NCBI GenBank assembly: GCA_004154925.1
Contig: QJNS01000310.1
Coordinates: 18,237-82,236, forward strand
DNA length: 64,000 nucleotides
Reading direction: 5' to 3'
From: Monosporascus cannonballus
Taxonomy: Eukaryota; Ascomycota; Sordariomycetes; Xylariales
Position 1 is the stretch's first letter; each line of letters opens with the position of its first letter. The notes beneath the pieces are model-generated. The model saw only the letters and a program-made list of their open reading frames with translations. It ran no database searches and was not told the DNA's origin. Below are positions 1 to 13,232 of this stretch, piece by piece. The translations under genes were made by a program, and so were the position numbers.

Positions 1-3000
1 GGGGGCGCCAGCGCTCAAGACAACGCCTATGAATATATATTCGAAACATGACACCAAAAACAAGGCCGTGTTTTCCGAGTTCTTGATATTGGACTCATCC
101 GGGTTGAGATGTGGAGGTTTATACCAACTCTGTTCGCGGACGATCAACCATGCAGCAGCCTGGATAAGAATGCAGATAGCGATCTGCCCCAGCAAGGGTG
201 TGAGGACTTTCCTCGAGACCAAGTCCGCCGTCGGCCGCTTTTTGCTCAGAGTTGGGAATGGCCCTGACCAACCCATGAAGATAGCGATCGGTAAGATGAG
301 AAGAACGTCGATGAAGAGGAACTGGAAATCTCCCAGGTTAGAAGCTGACGCATATAGGAAGCTGACAGAGGTGAACTGTATAGCCGAATACAAGCTCATG
401 TACTTGAAGCAGCTGAAGCTAGTCACCAGGGCGGCCCGGCCCTCCCGTATGACATCTGGCACGCATCGGATATCGAACACCCTCGATGTGAACGGTGCTG
501 CAACGGATGCTTCCGCTTCTGAAAGTGATATACCAACGTCAGCTGCCTTCAGCGCTCCACAGTCGTTCGCGCCATCTCCGCAGAAGCCACAGCAGTAATC
601 GATGCTCTGCAGTCTCTCGACGAGCTCATGCTTCTCGTCCGGGGACATGCGAGCGAAAACTTTGCCACGCACAAGCATCTTCTGTGTGACCTCGTTCGGC
701 GCAAAGTCGATTATCCATCGAAAGACGTCACCGCTAATAGCGAGCGTGTAGTCCCGTAGTTTCGTAATGTCATAAGGCAGCGACACGTCGCGCTGTGAAG
801 GAGGAGGCAACGGCAGTAGCGTTCGGCTATCGAGTTGAAATGCACTATCATCTATACTTTCCCACTGCAGTTGAGCATTGGGATCTCGATTGTTGCCCTG
901 GACGAAATGAGGTACGAAGCAGTGTGCATCTTTGTCCATCAGGCCACAGTTTCTTGCGACACTGATTGCTGTCAAGATATTATCTCCCGTTACCATGATC
1001 GAGCCAATATTTGACCGTCTCAATTCCTTCAAGACGGCTTCCGTGGTGGGCTTGAGCTTGTTTTCAAAGATGATAAACCCTACAAACTCAAGATCGGCCT
1101 CGACGTCATGACGTTTCATTTTCTGGGATTTAACCCATGGGAGTTTCGCGATATGCTTAGTTGCGCATGCAATGACTCGGTATCCTTTGTGGGTGTAGTA
1201 GGACAGCAACTCTTCGTAGTCATCAGGCAGGGTTTCCGGCCGGCATATCTCGCGCATCGACTCAGGGGCTCCTTTGACGTAAATATCTCCGCTCTGCTGG
1301 CCGAAATTGCGGACAATGACGCTCGCTCTTCTCAGTTGCGACACAAATTCGAAGGATTTCAGCACGCCGAGTTCAATAGGCACATTTCGCCCTTGGGAAG
1401 TCCCGTAGGGGTCGGTGTCATAGAGTGGTGCTGGAAGGGGTCGGGCAACCGAAGGGGACAGACCTCCTTGCTCTTCGTCATCTTGGTCTCCACCGCCGCT
1501 TTGATTCCCTTCTTCGAACGTCCAGCCCGTGAACTCAAACATTTTGAGATCTAGGGGGTCGCCAACAAGTTCGCCATCGACGGATCGGAGCGAGTGACAA
1601 GTGGCCATGGTGAACAGAGCAGCGCGGCAGTTTTGATATTCGTCGTCCGCTCTGTAGTCCAAGCAATGAAGAGGCACCAAAGTAGACGCCTTGGTTACAA
1701 GCTCATCAAATCGCTTCGCAGTCCTGGAGACTAGCCGGAGTCCTAGAACATCCAACCCGTCCTCGGTAAGGGTCCCTGTCTTGTCGAAGCACATGACGTC
1801 CAGCTTTCCAGCGACATTGACCCGCTGCGGACTTATACAGAAAATCTGCTTCTTTTTGAGGCGGCTCAGCGCGAAGTTGGTCCCGATCGTGAGCGTGGCC
1901 GGGAGTGCAGGAGGGACGACAATTGTGATCAAGTCCAAAGCTCTAACAACTATCAAGTGCCAAGCTAGGCCGAGGCGAATGAAGTTGACGAACGACACGA
2001 TAAATCCGAGAATCGCGACGCATCCCATGACAGCTATATACCGGAAAGAGTCGCGGTAGAACTTAAACCCTGACGGTTTTGGAAAGAGCATCGACCGCAC
2101 CAGGGAACCCTTGGTCGTGTTGAATCCCGTCCTTACGACCATGGCAAGCGCCACAGCCTGATCGTCCCCGTCATCTTGTGGTCGTCTCGCGCGAATTATC
2201 TTTGTCCCACAGAATAGGAAATGGCGGGCCGTTTCAGATGAGACTGTCGAGGCTGATAGGTCCATAGCGCGCAAGGTGTCGTCTGTGGCGGGGATTTTGG
2301 AGATAGGCACAGATTCCCCGGTGAGCATACTCTCATTCACAATACAGTCACCGCTGAGCAACAGGCTATCGCTGGGGAAATGGGTCAAGTTTGGGTCACT
2401 GATTTCGTACACGTCGCCCGGAACTAAATCGCTGGACGAGACGTAATCCCCTAGACGCTGTTAGAAGGACAACACGCGAGGCATATCGAGAAATTCACGT
2501 ACAGAACCCATCGCGGAGAACTCGCACATCGCATTCGAAGAGGGAGATCTCGCGGAGGCGTCTCATTGTCTAGATGGTGTCAGCTAGCAGTAATAATCAG
2601 CAGCACACATATGACATACCGCGCGTGTTTCCACCAAAGTAGCGATGATGCTGCCGGCAGACATGGCGAAAATGCAAATTGCATAGTAATAGTATTGATC
2701 TAAGGACCAGAGAATCAAGCTGGCGACCTGAAAGACGTAGAAGGGGTGGAAAACCTAGGATGATGAGCGATGCTAGCCATTGTCGGAGGTTGGTGCCCTA
2801 CCTCGTCTACGAGCAACTGGGGGATGGTCTTCTGCTCAATATCGATGAGGTTGGTACCAAAAACACGCTCTCGCTCGTCTTTCTCGTCGCCACTGATACC
2901 CGCCCGGACTGACCGAACGTGTGTCCAGGCCGGGTCTTTCCACCCGGTGCTGATGAGGAACTTGTCCTTCAGGGGGTGGAAGAAGAACCTTACGTAGCGA

Positions 3001-4010
3001 TAATGGAGGATGCGGAGTTCGGGAAGTAGGGGGTCGGCGTCTTCTTCTAGTAGTTGAGCAAAAAGCTTCTCCGGTGCCCCAAATACTGTAGACAGCGGGC
3101 GATCGTATGCACAGGTACGAACGTCCAGGATAGCCATCTCCCCCCATTGATTCTGTAGCTCGGTCAGAACTCATCCAATCCGGCCTAGGTAGAGCATAGA
3201 CCCCAGAACATGGCGACCTACCTCGAGGACTACCCAATCGCTCTCCCTGAGAGGAGCGGGCTCACCCGTCAACTTGACAAGCCATCGCGGGAGCCACCGG
3301 AGGAGAAGATAAGCCAACCCTAAAGTGGCAACGCAGAGGAATATGTACGCAATGTAACCCAGCCTACTAGTACGAAAGCCAGCTATGACGATAGTAAGAT
3401 CCTCGTTGACCACACGCAGCATTTGGCTTACACGACCATGACCGTGGCGATCGCCGTAACCACGAGCATGAGAGCTAGCCTCTGTGGCAAGGCTGTCAGA
3501 TCGAAGGAGCTTGGCATGAACGGAGCTTCTCGATTGCGTGGAGGATCTCCTCCTCCGCGCGTAATCGACGTAATCCTCCTGAGCGCTACCATTCTCGAGC
3601 CCTGCGCCTGAATTTTCCTCGTCCCCCATCTGATCCTCCTCTTCAAAATCAAAAGGGATATCGCCATCATCAAAGATTACGGCGCCGTCTTCGGCCCCGA
3701 TCACCTCCCTTGAATCCTCATTTTCGTCCTCGTTGTAATAGGTAAAACTAGTTGTCGAGTCGGCGCGTTGGCGGCGGTGGGTGAAGGCGGAGGTGCTTGT
3801 GGGAAGACTCTCGGCCATAGGTCCGGAGTATAATTCGTCGTGAGCCATCTCGACATCCTCGAATATGCTTGAGCTGCTCTGGTTCGAGTTTAACCTATAC
3901 AACGTGGCCTGACCATCGCTACGCCTGGTTTGCGATTGCGGCTCCGCACCACTTTCGGCCCTGGAATGCTCCATTGTGTGATACTGATTGCCAGCAAAGT
4001 GAAGGGGCAT
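1..4010 (-). CDS. ypk9: P5B-type cation/polyamine-transporting ATPase (Ypk9/ATP13A2 family), 3' end missing
   Basis: Partial gene running off the left edge; about 1264 residues are visible. Exons on the minus strand: 4010-3222, 3152-2802, 2754-2620, 2569-2503 and 2450 to beyond 1. Visible landmarks are an acidic Ser-rich cytosolic N-terminus, the P5 N-terminal region with [12 protein letters not shown] across the first splice, the P5B signature PPALPATL in the membrane segment, the phosphorylation motif [10 protein letters not shown] (1771-1785, Asp about residue 670), a TGDN motif, and the hinge motif [12 protein letters not shown]. The window ends after the transmembrane segment containing [14 protein letters not shown], so the last membrane helices are missing. 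Family knowledge: P5B pumps sit in the vacuole or late endosome, export polyamines from the lumen and protect against metals. Start could be 4010 or the in-frame ATG at 3974; the choice is not resolved. Confidence 0.93.
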
Positions 4011-6458
4011 TGAACTATCACATGCAGGTCATAATGTAATCCACGTATGCGATACCCGGGCGGCCATAGAATTGACTTCGTGCTTGACCGATACATAAAC
4101 TTCTCTGGATCCCGACCTCGTTGCCTGCAGCATGTTGCGATAAAGCAGAAAGGTACGTCACCTACACAGCTTTTTCCATGGGCTAGCAGATGGGTCCCCA
4201 GCCCTTACAGACGTTTTATCTGAAATCTGAGCTACAATTTGCAGAGAAAATTAAAAAAAAAAACAGATTTTAATACAACTTATACCCAAGGAAGACAAGA
4301 TATAATACGTACAAAAACCTGAATGGTATATATAGAACGTATCTAATAATGTAATAGCCGTAGCAATGCTGATATGGCAGGGTGACTGGCCACCTTGAAG
4401 CCAGTGTGGATTCCGACAGTCAGTCTTGGATTTATATACCTACCTATCCTTCTTATCCCACAGAGGGCGATAAGGCGTCGGTCACAACAATTTTCTAGTC
4501 GTGGGTCCGGGTTTTTGCTGATCGTTGCAAATTGAGCCAATGAACTTGTAACAAAGCACTGCCATTCCTTAGACAGGTAACGCGGTAACAGGAACTTCTT
4601 TAAATTGCCCTAACTGACACTTTATCGTCCTCTATCGGATACCGTAAGACATGGGAGTTTGGTGTAGCTGTGGCTTGAGTGTGTGCCATGACAAGCGAGT
4701 ATGGAAAACTCTAGGTGAACCAGTTATTTGGAGTATATGACGTAGAAGCAGAGAATATCAGAAAGAGTGAGTAATCGACTTTGTCACTTGTTGTTGATGG
4801 CTTCGAGTATTTTACTGCGCAGGCTTTTTGTCAAAGTTAGAATCTTGAAGTGCCTAGTAGACTTAACACATGGCTGCCATATTCACAGATACCGGTCAGA
4901 TGGAAGTTACCAATGCAGCAGGTAGTCCATACGGAGTACGGATACGGGTGAGCCCCCAACTGGAGTTCTTATGGCTGCTTTGGCTTGGCCGGCTGGCCCT
5001 TAGGTCCTAGGTAGGTAGGTAACAAACCAAGTGCATATGTGTACATGGCCTTGCACGAGTGTATGTCTAGTCGAGGTATGTTATAGAGAATATAGGGAGG
5101 TCGACCTTTACCTAATTAGGCAGCAAACGCGAAATGGCAGCGCTCCTTAAAGGATCTACTACGTTAGGTACCAAAGGAATATTGGCCTCTCTCCCTCAGA
5201 GGTGAGCAAGATGTTGTTACTGTTGATTCGGTTGGACATCACCTCCTTCGGACCAGGACTATTTAGCACCATTAAAGTCCGTAAGAGGCACGAGAGTTCC
5301 AGTCGGAAAGGCCATCAGCAACCCAACAACCAGCATTGTACCTCCCTATTTCTGAACAGTATCTGCAGGGGGTTCTAGTGATGGATCGCGGCTGAGCTGA
5401 CAACCTATTATCAAATAAATGTGTGAGTAGAACTACTTACATGTATAATTTCAAAGAGCTTGACAAGTACAGAGATTAGGAAGGCAATTCCAGTATTATG
5501 TAACTCAAAGGAGATGCCGTTGTCATCAGGTTCTCATATCCTGGGCTTTCCGTTGAGAAAGTTTTTGGGGAAACCCTATTTAGCATATTGCGTTTGCTAT
5601 GGGTGTACTTTTATGGTTACCAATCTCGTCCTGGCATTTCCTAATACGGCATCCCTACCCTGTGTTATTGCATATGTCGGTAACGTTTTGCTTCCATCTA
5701 GATACTCTCTTCGTTTCTGCGTAGCACCCAGAGTAGAAGAATCATTACGGCCTTAGTAAGCCACCTCTATCTTATTTAAATGTGGAAGTAAATGGAAACA
5801 CATGCAATTTTCAGGCTTTGCATATCTGTAAGGAGGTACTTTGCTTTATCAATCGGATATATGTGCTGAGGTGTAAGTCCTCAAAGCATGTAGGTGCATT
5901 GGTTACGTACCAGTTGGGCTAGACAGTGAATTTACCCGATTTTACGTATAGTCTGACTGGAACCGCCATAGCGTCCCTCACCTTAGTGCTGCCAATGCCC
6001 CACGTCTCACCAAATTTCACAAGTTTGCCTACCGCTGTCAACTAAAGGTTTACTGGGTTAGACCTACCTGTCCCCATTAATGACCCGCCTCGGTCTCGAC
6101 TCTGAATTTAACCTTTTTTCACCCTTTCGCCTCACACATCGGACACTCATCTTCGTCGCCACTTCTCCCTCACAATTCTCGCTCTATTCAGGACTTGAGT
6201 TGAACTGGGCGTAATTACGTTCTGCCTTCTATCAAACTCCATAGACGGGTGTTGCGATCAGGCGTCTTTATTCCCCCATTAGTTAACTACCTAGTCCACT
6301 TTCCCCTCAACTCTTTTTTGTCTGTGAGAGACCCTGTCCCCACTAAGATAAAGACTTCTTTTTTTTTTCTGGAGAGAACTGCGAACTGCAACTTCTCCCA
6401 TATCAAAACGTCCCTTGCCGATTCATCCCGTAGCAGCTGCGCAAGGAAAATAACAACA
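4011..6458. other. Intergenic region between the divergent P5B ATPase and NAP1 genes
   Basis: No convincing gene is visible in these 2.4 kb; open frames are short (at most about 98 codons at 5460-5756) and lack family resemblance. It must hold the promoters of both flanking genes. A (TAGG)n tract lies at 5008-5021. The last 400 bases before NAP1 (about 6060-6458) are pyrimidine-rich with CT-rich runs, typical of fungal promoters and 5' leaders. Confidence 0.6.
5008..5021. repeat. (TAGG)n microsatellite, example of a dispersed repeat
   Basis: TAGGTAGGTAGGTA-type tetranucleotide. Similar short tracts lie at 11691-11700, 12163-12176, 28465-28476 and 32622-32630, all intergenic. They are short and imperfect but recurrent. 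Confidence 0.7.
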
Positions 6459-7981
6459 ATGGCCGAGCCCATCAAAAATCGACGACCGGATGTCACTGCG
6501 CCGTGAGTACACATTCCTATTTCATTCGCCTCACCGTGTTATTAATATCATGGTGTTTTCCGGCCTTCATACTAACGGTTGTCATCGCGTTTCAGTACCC
6601 CGCAGAACACGCCGGCAAGCAATGCACCCATCTCCAGCCATGCCCAACAACCTGGCGTTGCAAGTATCAAGGAGGGTAAGTTAACCCGAACCGTTTACCT
6701 TAGCTTAGGTGGAATCATTAGGATCGCAGTTGCTAATTGTCATGATCCTGGCGCAGAGGATTTCGACCGTGCGGCTGCCGCTTCCATCTTTGCCCAGAAT
6801 CCCAAGCTGGTTCAGATGATCCAGGGTCGGCTTGGCTCTCTTGTTGGCCGGTCGTCAGGCTACATTGAGTCACTACCAGCTCCTGTCCGCCGCCGTGTTG
6901 CTGGCCTGAAGGGCATTCAGAAGGAGCACTCCAAGCTCGAGGCTGAATTCCAAGAGGAGGTCCTTCAACTCGAGAAGAAGTACTTCGCTAAATTTACACC
7001 GCTCTACCAGAAGCGTGCCGAGATCGTCAACGGCAAGACCGAGCCCTCTGAGGACCAGATTAAGGCCGGTGAGGAAGAATCTGATGAGGGCGATGAGGGT
7101 GACAAGGCCGCCGACAAGACGGAGAAGACCGAGGAGAAGTCTGCTGAGGGTGTTGAGAAGGTTTCCGGCATCCCTGAGTTCTGGCTGTCCGCCATGAAGA
7201 ATCAGATCTCTCTTGCCGAGATGATCACTGACCGAGATGAGAGTGCGCTGCGTTATCTGACCGATATCCGAATGGAATACCTAGACAAGCCCGGATTCCG
7301 TCTTCTGTTCGATTTCGCCGAGAACGAATACTTCACCAACAAGACCATCACCAAGACTTACTACTACCAAAACGAGAGTGGCTACGGTGGTGACTTCATC
7401 TACGACCATGCTGAGGGTGACAAGATCAACTGGAAGGAGGGCAAGGATCTTACTGTTCGCATTGAGAGTAAGAAGCAGAGGAATAAGAGTAAGTCGTCTC
7501 GCGAGCCCAGCGATCTAGGAATCGGCCACTAACTCGTCCTTAGACACGAAACAAACCCGCATCGTCAAGAAGACCGTCCCTACCGAATCATTCTTTAACT
7601 TCTTCTCGCCTCCCAAAGCCCCTACCGAGGATGACGAGGATGATGCCGCATCTGACATCGAGGAGCGATTGGAGCTGGACTACCAGCTAGGCGAAGACAT
7701 CAAGGAGAAACTGATTCCCCGGGCCATCGACTGGTTTACCGGCGAGGCTTTGGCATTCGAGGAATTGGAAGACCTTGACGAGGAGGGCTTCGAGGATGAA
7801 GACGATGATGACGACGACGACTTGAGCGAGGATCGCGATGACGAGGAGGAGGAGTCTGAGGATGATGTTAGTTGACCAAACGTGTTTTGCCGCGGTTTTC
7901 TGGCTGCGGATGTGCTGACCTGATGAATAGGACGACGCTGCGAAACCGAAGCAAGAGGCTGCTGAGTGCAAACAGAGCTAA
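6459..7981 (+). CDS. nap1: Nucleosome assembly protein NAP1 (histone H2A-H2B chaperone)
   Basis: Five exons: 6459-6502, 6596-6675, 6757-7488, 7544-7866, 7931-7981, giving 409 residues. The NAP domain covers most of the protein: dimerisation helix ([19 protein letters not shown]), earmuff region with FWLSAMKNQ, core motif [14 protein letters not shown] ([10 protein letters not shown]), and SFFNFFSPP. Acidic stretches lie inside the domain ([10 protein letters not shown]) and at the C-terminus (long Asp/Glu tail). The last 16 codons are a separate exon ending in CKQS, the same C-terminal tetrapeptide type (CaaX-like) known from yeast Nap1 and human NAP1L1. The start has a good fungal context (AACAACAATGGCC). 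Branch sites TGCTAAT (6731) and CACTAAC (7527) support introns 2 and 3. It chaperones H2A-H2B, shuttles between cytosol and nucleus, and acts in chromatin assembly. Confidence 0.95.
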
Positions 7982-9547
7982 ATGGTCACGCCTCGCTCTC
8001 TATGCCACTCCCGTAATAATGTCTTTTTGGGGGAGGGACCATGCAGTCACCGCCGCGGATGCATTGGGCTAGTTAATTTCAGTCCCAGAGGCTTTTCTGT
8101 CCATCGGCAGACGGAGGCAGGCACTTTTGTCAACCTGCCAGCATGGTGCAAACGCCATGGCTCCGGTCTTTTACGGCCATAACGCACAATAGATTGGCAT
8201 TCGCGCACTAGGTTCCAGCTTGTTTTCGGAATCTCATATTGTATTGAGTCATAGTTTTCTCATTAGCTTCCCGTCACAGCTTATGATGGACCAGATGTGC
8301 GGGTCAGGTTGCAACATGATGACAATAGAATCAGCTGAGTCCGGAGAGCAAGGTCCTGACTATGAAAGTGGGAAGTGAAGCTATCCTGTCCTCTCAGAAT
8401 GGCAAGCGCGAGAGCAGAGCAGCGGCCATTTCCCCCTTGTCATTTGCATAGTTATGTGTGTGTTTATACTGCTTTTCGGGAGACTGGACCGTCATGAATA
8501 TTTCCATATGCAAGACTTTTCACTCTTCGCCCGGCTCAGATCAAGCGTAGTTGGCGTCTTTTCCTCCTTTATCAACGCAAGCACAAATCCACGCATGCAT
8601 GTCCAACCAGTACTTTGTCTGTATTTGTCATGAGAATATGGAATTGGCTGGCCTGCACGGAACATGATTTATCATCCTGCAAGACGCCCCTAGCGGCTAT
8701 TATACTAGCGACTACCTAGCGGGAATCCGATGACGGAGTCAGAAGTCGAGAGACGTTTTTCTTTGCACAACGGCTCACGTATACAGCATGGCAACTACCT
8801 AGCCTATGTAGTCACTCCATTGGACTTTTGTGCTCGCTCATCTTAGGGTATTTAATATAATGTATGACTTCCCAAGTATGTCTGATTCAGCCATGCTTTA
8901 CCAAGCCAGCTCGAAGTGTACCAATGTATATAACCTTAGTATTTACATGTAGGTACTTATGACATGCACCAGTTACGATGTCCATGTGTTCTCTAAGGTA
9001 TCATCATGTGAGTTGAGGTGGTGCTGCTGGACCGCAGTGCAGCAAAGGTGTAGAATATCGAAAATTTAGAGTCAACATACATAATACAGATAGCTTTATT
9101 AACTAGTGAGTTTAATCGATCACTGTAGCCCATTGATTCCGCCTCCACAGGCCAACTATGTACCTCGCACGCAATCGCCGAAAAACTCGACAGTTATTTA
9201 CATAAAGCCACCTCTGCATTCCTTATTGGCATAATAGTGTGATACATGTAAAGTTACCCAAAGTAAGCGCCCATTGCGCAAAAATCCTAGCCGCGCAATA
9301 AGTGCGCTCATGTTATTACAATTTACAATTTGCGATTTTTCTTTTCTCTTTTTGGAATCTCGAGCACTGCTCTGACTCAACCCTTCGACCGGCCCGCACA
9401 TAAAAAGGAGTTCGGACTTCTCGGAGCGGAGAGTTCCAAAACTAGAACTCTAAACTTATAATTTCTGGTATCCCCAGTAGAATATAGAAGGGAAGAGAGG
9501 TGAAAGAGATAAGAAAACTAAGGAGCAGGACCCCAAGGGACGCCATC
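7982..9547. other. Intergenic region, NAP1 3' side and promoter of the PGDH gene
   Basis: About 1.6 kb without a supportable gene; only short random frames. It should contain the NAP1 3'UTR and the promoter of the downstream phosphoglycerate dehydrogenase. An upstream in-frame ATG at 9500 would add 16 residues to that protein, but the ATG at 9548 starts the conserved part. Confidence 0.6.
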
Positions 9548-11405
9548 ATGTCGGAAGCAAAGAACATCGCAGTGCGCTTACAGAGAGATGCGTCTCATCA
9601 CCTGAGTGTGTCTCCGTCAACGACTTTCCACTCCCCGCCGTCAAGCTTGGGCGGGGCTCTACGTGGGTTAGAGAAACAGCTTAAGCCTTTCAATACCCAG
9701 GACATCAAGATCCTACTCCTCGAAAATGTCAATCAGAGTGGCAAGGATATACTCAAGGCCCAAGGCTATCAAGTGGAAGCCTTGAAAACCTCTCTACCCG
9801 AAGACCAGCTAATTGAGAAAATTAGGTGAGTTCTGCAAGCACCGGCCGGCCGTGTTGTGCAAGGCAATATCGACTTAGGGACGACCATGACCTCCTTTTC
9901 CATCCAACAGCCCTTGAACGTCCTGTTCCTTTACAGATTGCCCATGCCAGTCACTGACTCGCTCGGCAGAGACGTCCACGTCATTGGCATCCGATCAAAG
10001 ACGAAGCTGACAGCAGAGGTCCTCGGGGAAGCGAAGAACCTGCTCGTCATTGGCTGTTTCTGCATTGGCACCAACCAAGTGGACCTGGACTTCGCGGCTC
10101 ATCATGGCATTGCAGTCTTCAACTCACCTTTTGCCAACTCTCGCAGCGTCGCTGAGCTGGTTATCGCAGAGATAATCACGCTTGCCCGTCAACTCGGCGA
10201 CCGATCGAATGAGATGCACAATGGAACCTGGAACAAGGTGAGTGCCAAGTGCTGGGAAATTCGTGGCAAGACTCTCGGTTCGTATACCCACCGCCGTCGT
10301 CTCTGTGCATTGCAACCTAAGTTTAACGACATTTGTAGGTATCGTCGGCTATGGCCACATTGGCTCGCAGTTGTCGGTACTGGCGGAAGCCATGGGGATG
10401 TCAGTTATCTACTACGATGTCGCAAACTTGATGGCGATGGGCACCGCGCAACAAGTGCCGACTCTGGAGCAGCTCCTCAACGAGGCCGATTTTGTGACTC
10501 TGCATGTGCCTGAGTTGCCCGAGACCAAGAACATGATTGCCGCCGCGCAGTTGGCCGAGATGAAGGATGGTGCATACTTAATCAATGCCAGTCGCGGCAT
10601 GGTAGTGGACATTCCCGCCCTGATAAACGCCATGCGCAGCGGCAAGATCGCCGGCGCCGCGCTTGACGTCTACCCGAACGAACCGAGGGCTAACGGCGAC
10701 TACTTCAACAATACTCTGAACGGATGGGAAGAAGATCTGCGCGGAGTCAAGAACATCATCCTCACCCCGCATATTGGCGGCAGCACTGAAGAGGCACAGA
10801 GGGCGATTGGCATTGAAGGTATGATTTCCCCATCTGTTGAGAGACGAACACCCTGCTGAACCGGGATCCTTAGTTGGCGAGGCTTTGGTCCGCTATATTA
10901 ACCAGGGCAGCACTCTGGGCAGCGTCAACATGCCTGAGGTCAACCTACGCTCATTGACGCCGGACGAACCAAACCACGCAAGAGTGAGTTTTAGCAAGGC
11001 CCCGGGGCTCACAACAACCAACTAATTGCCTCTAGGTCATTTATATCCACAAGAACGTACCGGGTGTCCTCCGAAAAGGTAAAAAGCCCCCCGAACGATT
11101 CTTGTGAAGAACATGAGGCTCACATCCGAACAGTCAACGAGATACTCGGCAACCACAACGTCGATAAGCAGATCAGCGACAGCAAAGGCGACGTGAGGAC
11201 CCAACGCAGCTAATTTGTGCCCATTCAATGCTAACCGTAAGCAGATTGCGTACCTCATGGCAGATGTGAGCGATGTCCAAACCAGTGACATCAAGGATAT
11301 ATATGATTCGCTCGATGCACTAAGCTGTAAGTTTCAAGACGGAATATTTAAAGACAGCGTTGCTAACTTGGGCCAGCACGCATCTTGGTGCGCGTGCTTT
11401 ACTAA
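9548..11405 (+). CDS. ser33: D-3-phosphoglycerate dehydrogenase (serine biosynthesis)
   Basis: Eight exons: 9548-9825, 9970-10277, 10339-10818, 10874-10983, 11036-11078, 11134-11192, 11245-11326, 11377-11405; 462 residues, close to the usual 465-470 of fungal Ser3/Ser33. Seen in order: N-terminal extension, substrate domain with CIGTNQVDLD and NSPFANSRSVAEL, Rossmann NAD-binding motif GIVGYGHIGSQ followed by YYDV, the NASRG motif, LDVYPNEP, the catalytic-His loop PHIGGSTEEAQ, and a C-terminal ACT regulatory domain (VIYIHKNVPGVL to the end). The enzyme oxidises 3-phosphoglycerate to 3-phosphohydroxypyruvate in the cytosol, the first step of serine synthesis, and the ACT domain normally gives serine feedback. 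Branch motifs GCTAACC (11230) and TGCTAAC (11361) sit before the last two acceptors. The 3' third is unusually fragmented into small exons. Confidence 0.95.
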
Positions 11406-13232
11406 GCACAAAGGCACAAAAACTACAAGGTTACCAAATTATGCAAACATCATGTAGAAATGTTACTGAGACAGCGGGCCCGGTCGAATATATTCAGACT
11501 TGGAGCTTCAAGCTTGGTGTGAATCCATTGATGATGGTCTGCGCGAAAGAGAATAAAAAAGGAGACGTTCAACACGGGGCGGGTCTCTCTATTGGGCAAG
11601 CGTATATTATTCAACCTGCTGCAGTTTCGGTGATAAGGATAGCCCGCATATCGGGCCGGGCGTGGCGTAGACGGGGATCTACTTGCAATGTAGGTAGGTA
11701 GTGGTATCATGATATATTTATTGAAAGCCTCATATACAATTCCACGTAGCCTCTCATCAAAAGAGGCTTTAAGTATGCGTGCTCAATAGGTTAAGAACGA
11801 AGAAGGCTATAGAAGGGCTGGCTTTGTAGGACACCACCTCCGCCGGTAATCACAGGTATTTCTCCGTACAACAGACAAATTGTGTGAGGATGGATATAGC
11901 GGATAGCGGGAATTACATGGGCCAAGGATGGCGAATTTGACGGGACTAGGATTACCCAGTAAACGGGCACCCTTTCTTCAAACCCCTGACACGCTAAGAT
12001 ATCAGTCTCCTGAGATACCGTCCCCAGTATTTTCGAAAAACTTCGAAAAGAGGCTGGGAGTTGGCCCTGACGTTACCTAGGTTTGGTTGGTTGGGTCGAA
12101 GGACTAGAGCGATAGCAGAGTCCCGAAAGTACGAAGGAAGCAAAAGTTACCAGAGCTACATAAGGTAGGTAGGTAGCTACTTACGAAGAAGTATGGGCAC
12201 CGAGTGGGCTAGCTGAGCTGGCTGGCGGGGTACCTACACCAACACAAACGCTGGAATATACCGGCGATAGGCAGTTATGTATCCGGTGGAGGCTCGTGCG
12301 TACTCATATACTGCCACACGTGGCATGCAATGAGGCATAGACGATTCGGTACCGATAGGATCTGATGGGTACATTACCTACATCCGCACGGGCTTCCCGC
12401 CATGGCAGTTTATGTCGAAAGACTCTGTGCTGATTTGCTACAAAGCCACACCGTCCCATACAGACTGATAGGTACCCAACTTCGCTGTATTGTATCATGT
12501 GTATTGTAGTCAGCCCTTACTCCGAAATTGTATCTTCAACGCACTTTTAGGGAGAAAGCCCCATCTTGTCTATCACGAAGTCGGGAAATAATAATTCATC
12601 ACCTTGTCCTTTTCCAGTTTTTTCTCTTCGAGGTTATTTCCCTGCCTCTTGCGAACACCGTGTATCACCTTACATTGGGTCCCTGCTGCTCTTGCTACCC
12701 GTAACTTACCTACCCGACCTCCGCACTGCATTAACCGCTTGACACCGAAGAACAGGGGGTTCTAACTAACTACATACCTAGTTACCTTTTACCGCTAGAA
12801 AAAGGAGACTAGGAAGAAGAGACAACGATCCGACCTGGTCTAAGTGACGGACGCACTCTCTTTGCCCTCAAAGGCATACCCAGCCCTCACAGGTATATTC
12901 GTCTTTCCAAACCCGGTTTCTTCACGGCCTTCTCCTGTCCTTCTCCCGCCCTAGGGATTTTGACCCGACTCTTCCATCGGCAATCGTTTCGCTACTTGTG
13001 GAAGTCGCCTGAGGGACCCCCTATCTTCTGCAGCCAGCCAATCGACACCTTCTTTACCCATCTGTTTAGCTACCTAATAATCCTCGTGCGCGAATGCCTC
13101 CAACTCTTGCTTTCCCTTAGAACCAGCCTTTACCGCCCGTAATCATCCTCCCTCTCGCCTCAGGTCTCTCGACTTCTCGCGCCGCGCAATCGAACTTGAT
13201 TCAGACTTGATTTCCGAGAGAGAGAAGGCTCC
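11406..13232. other. Intergenic region upstream of the class V myosin gene
   Basis: 1.8 kb without a credible gene. (TAGG)n tracts occur at 11691-11700 and 12163-12176. From about 12600 onwards the sequence is pyrimidine-rich, consistent with promoter and long 5' leader of the myosin gene; the stretch 13143-13232 directly precedes its ATG. Confidence 0.6.

Noticed and set aside
29..2059. Plus-strand open frames of 122-189 codons (29-598, 1108-1554, 1691-2059)
   Set aside because: They lie antisense to the continuous P5B ATPase exon, which carries all diagnostic motifs.
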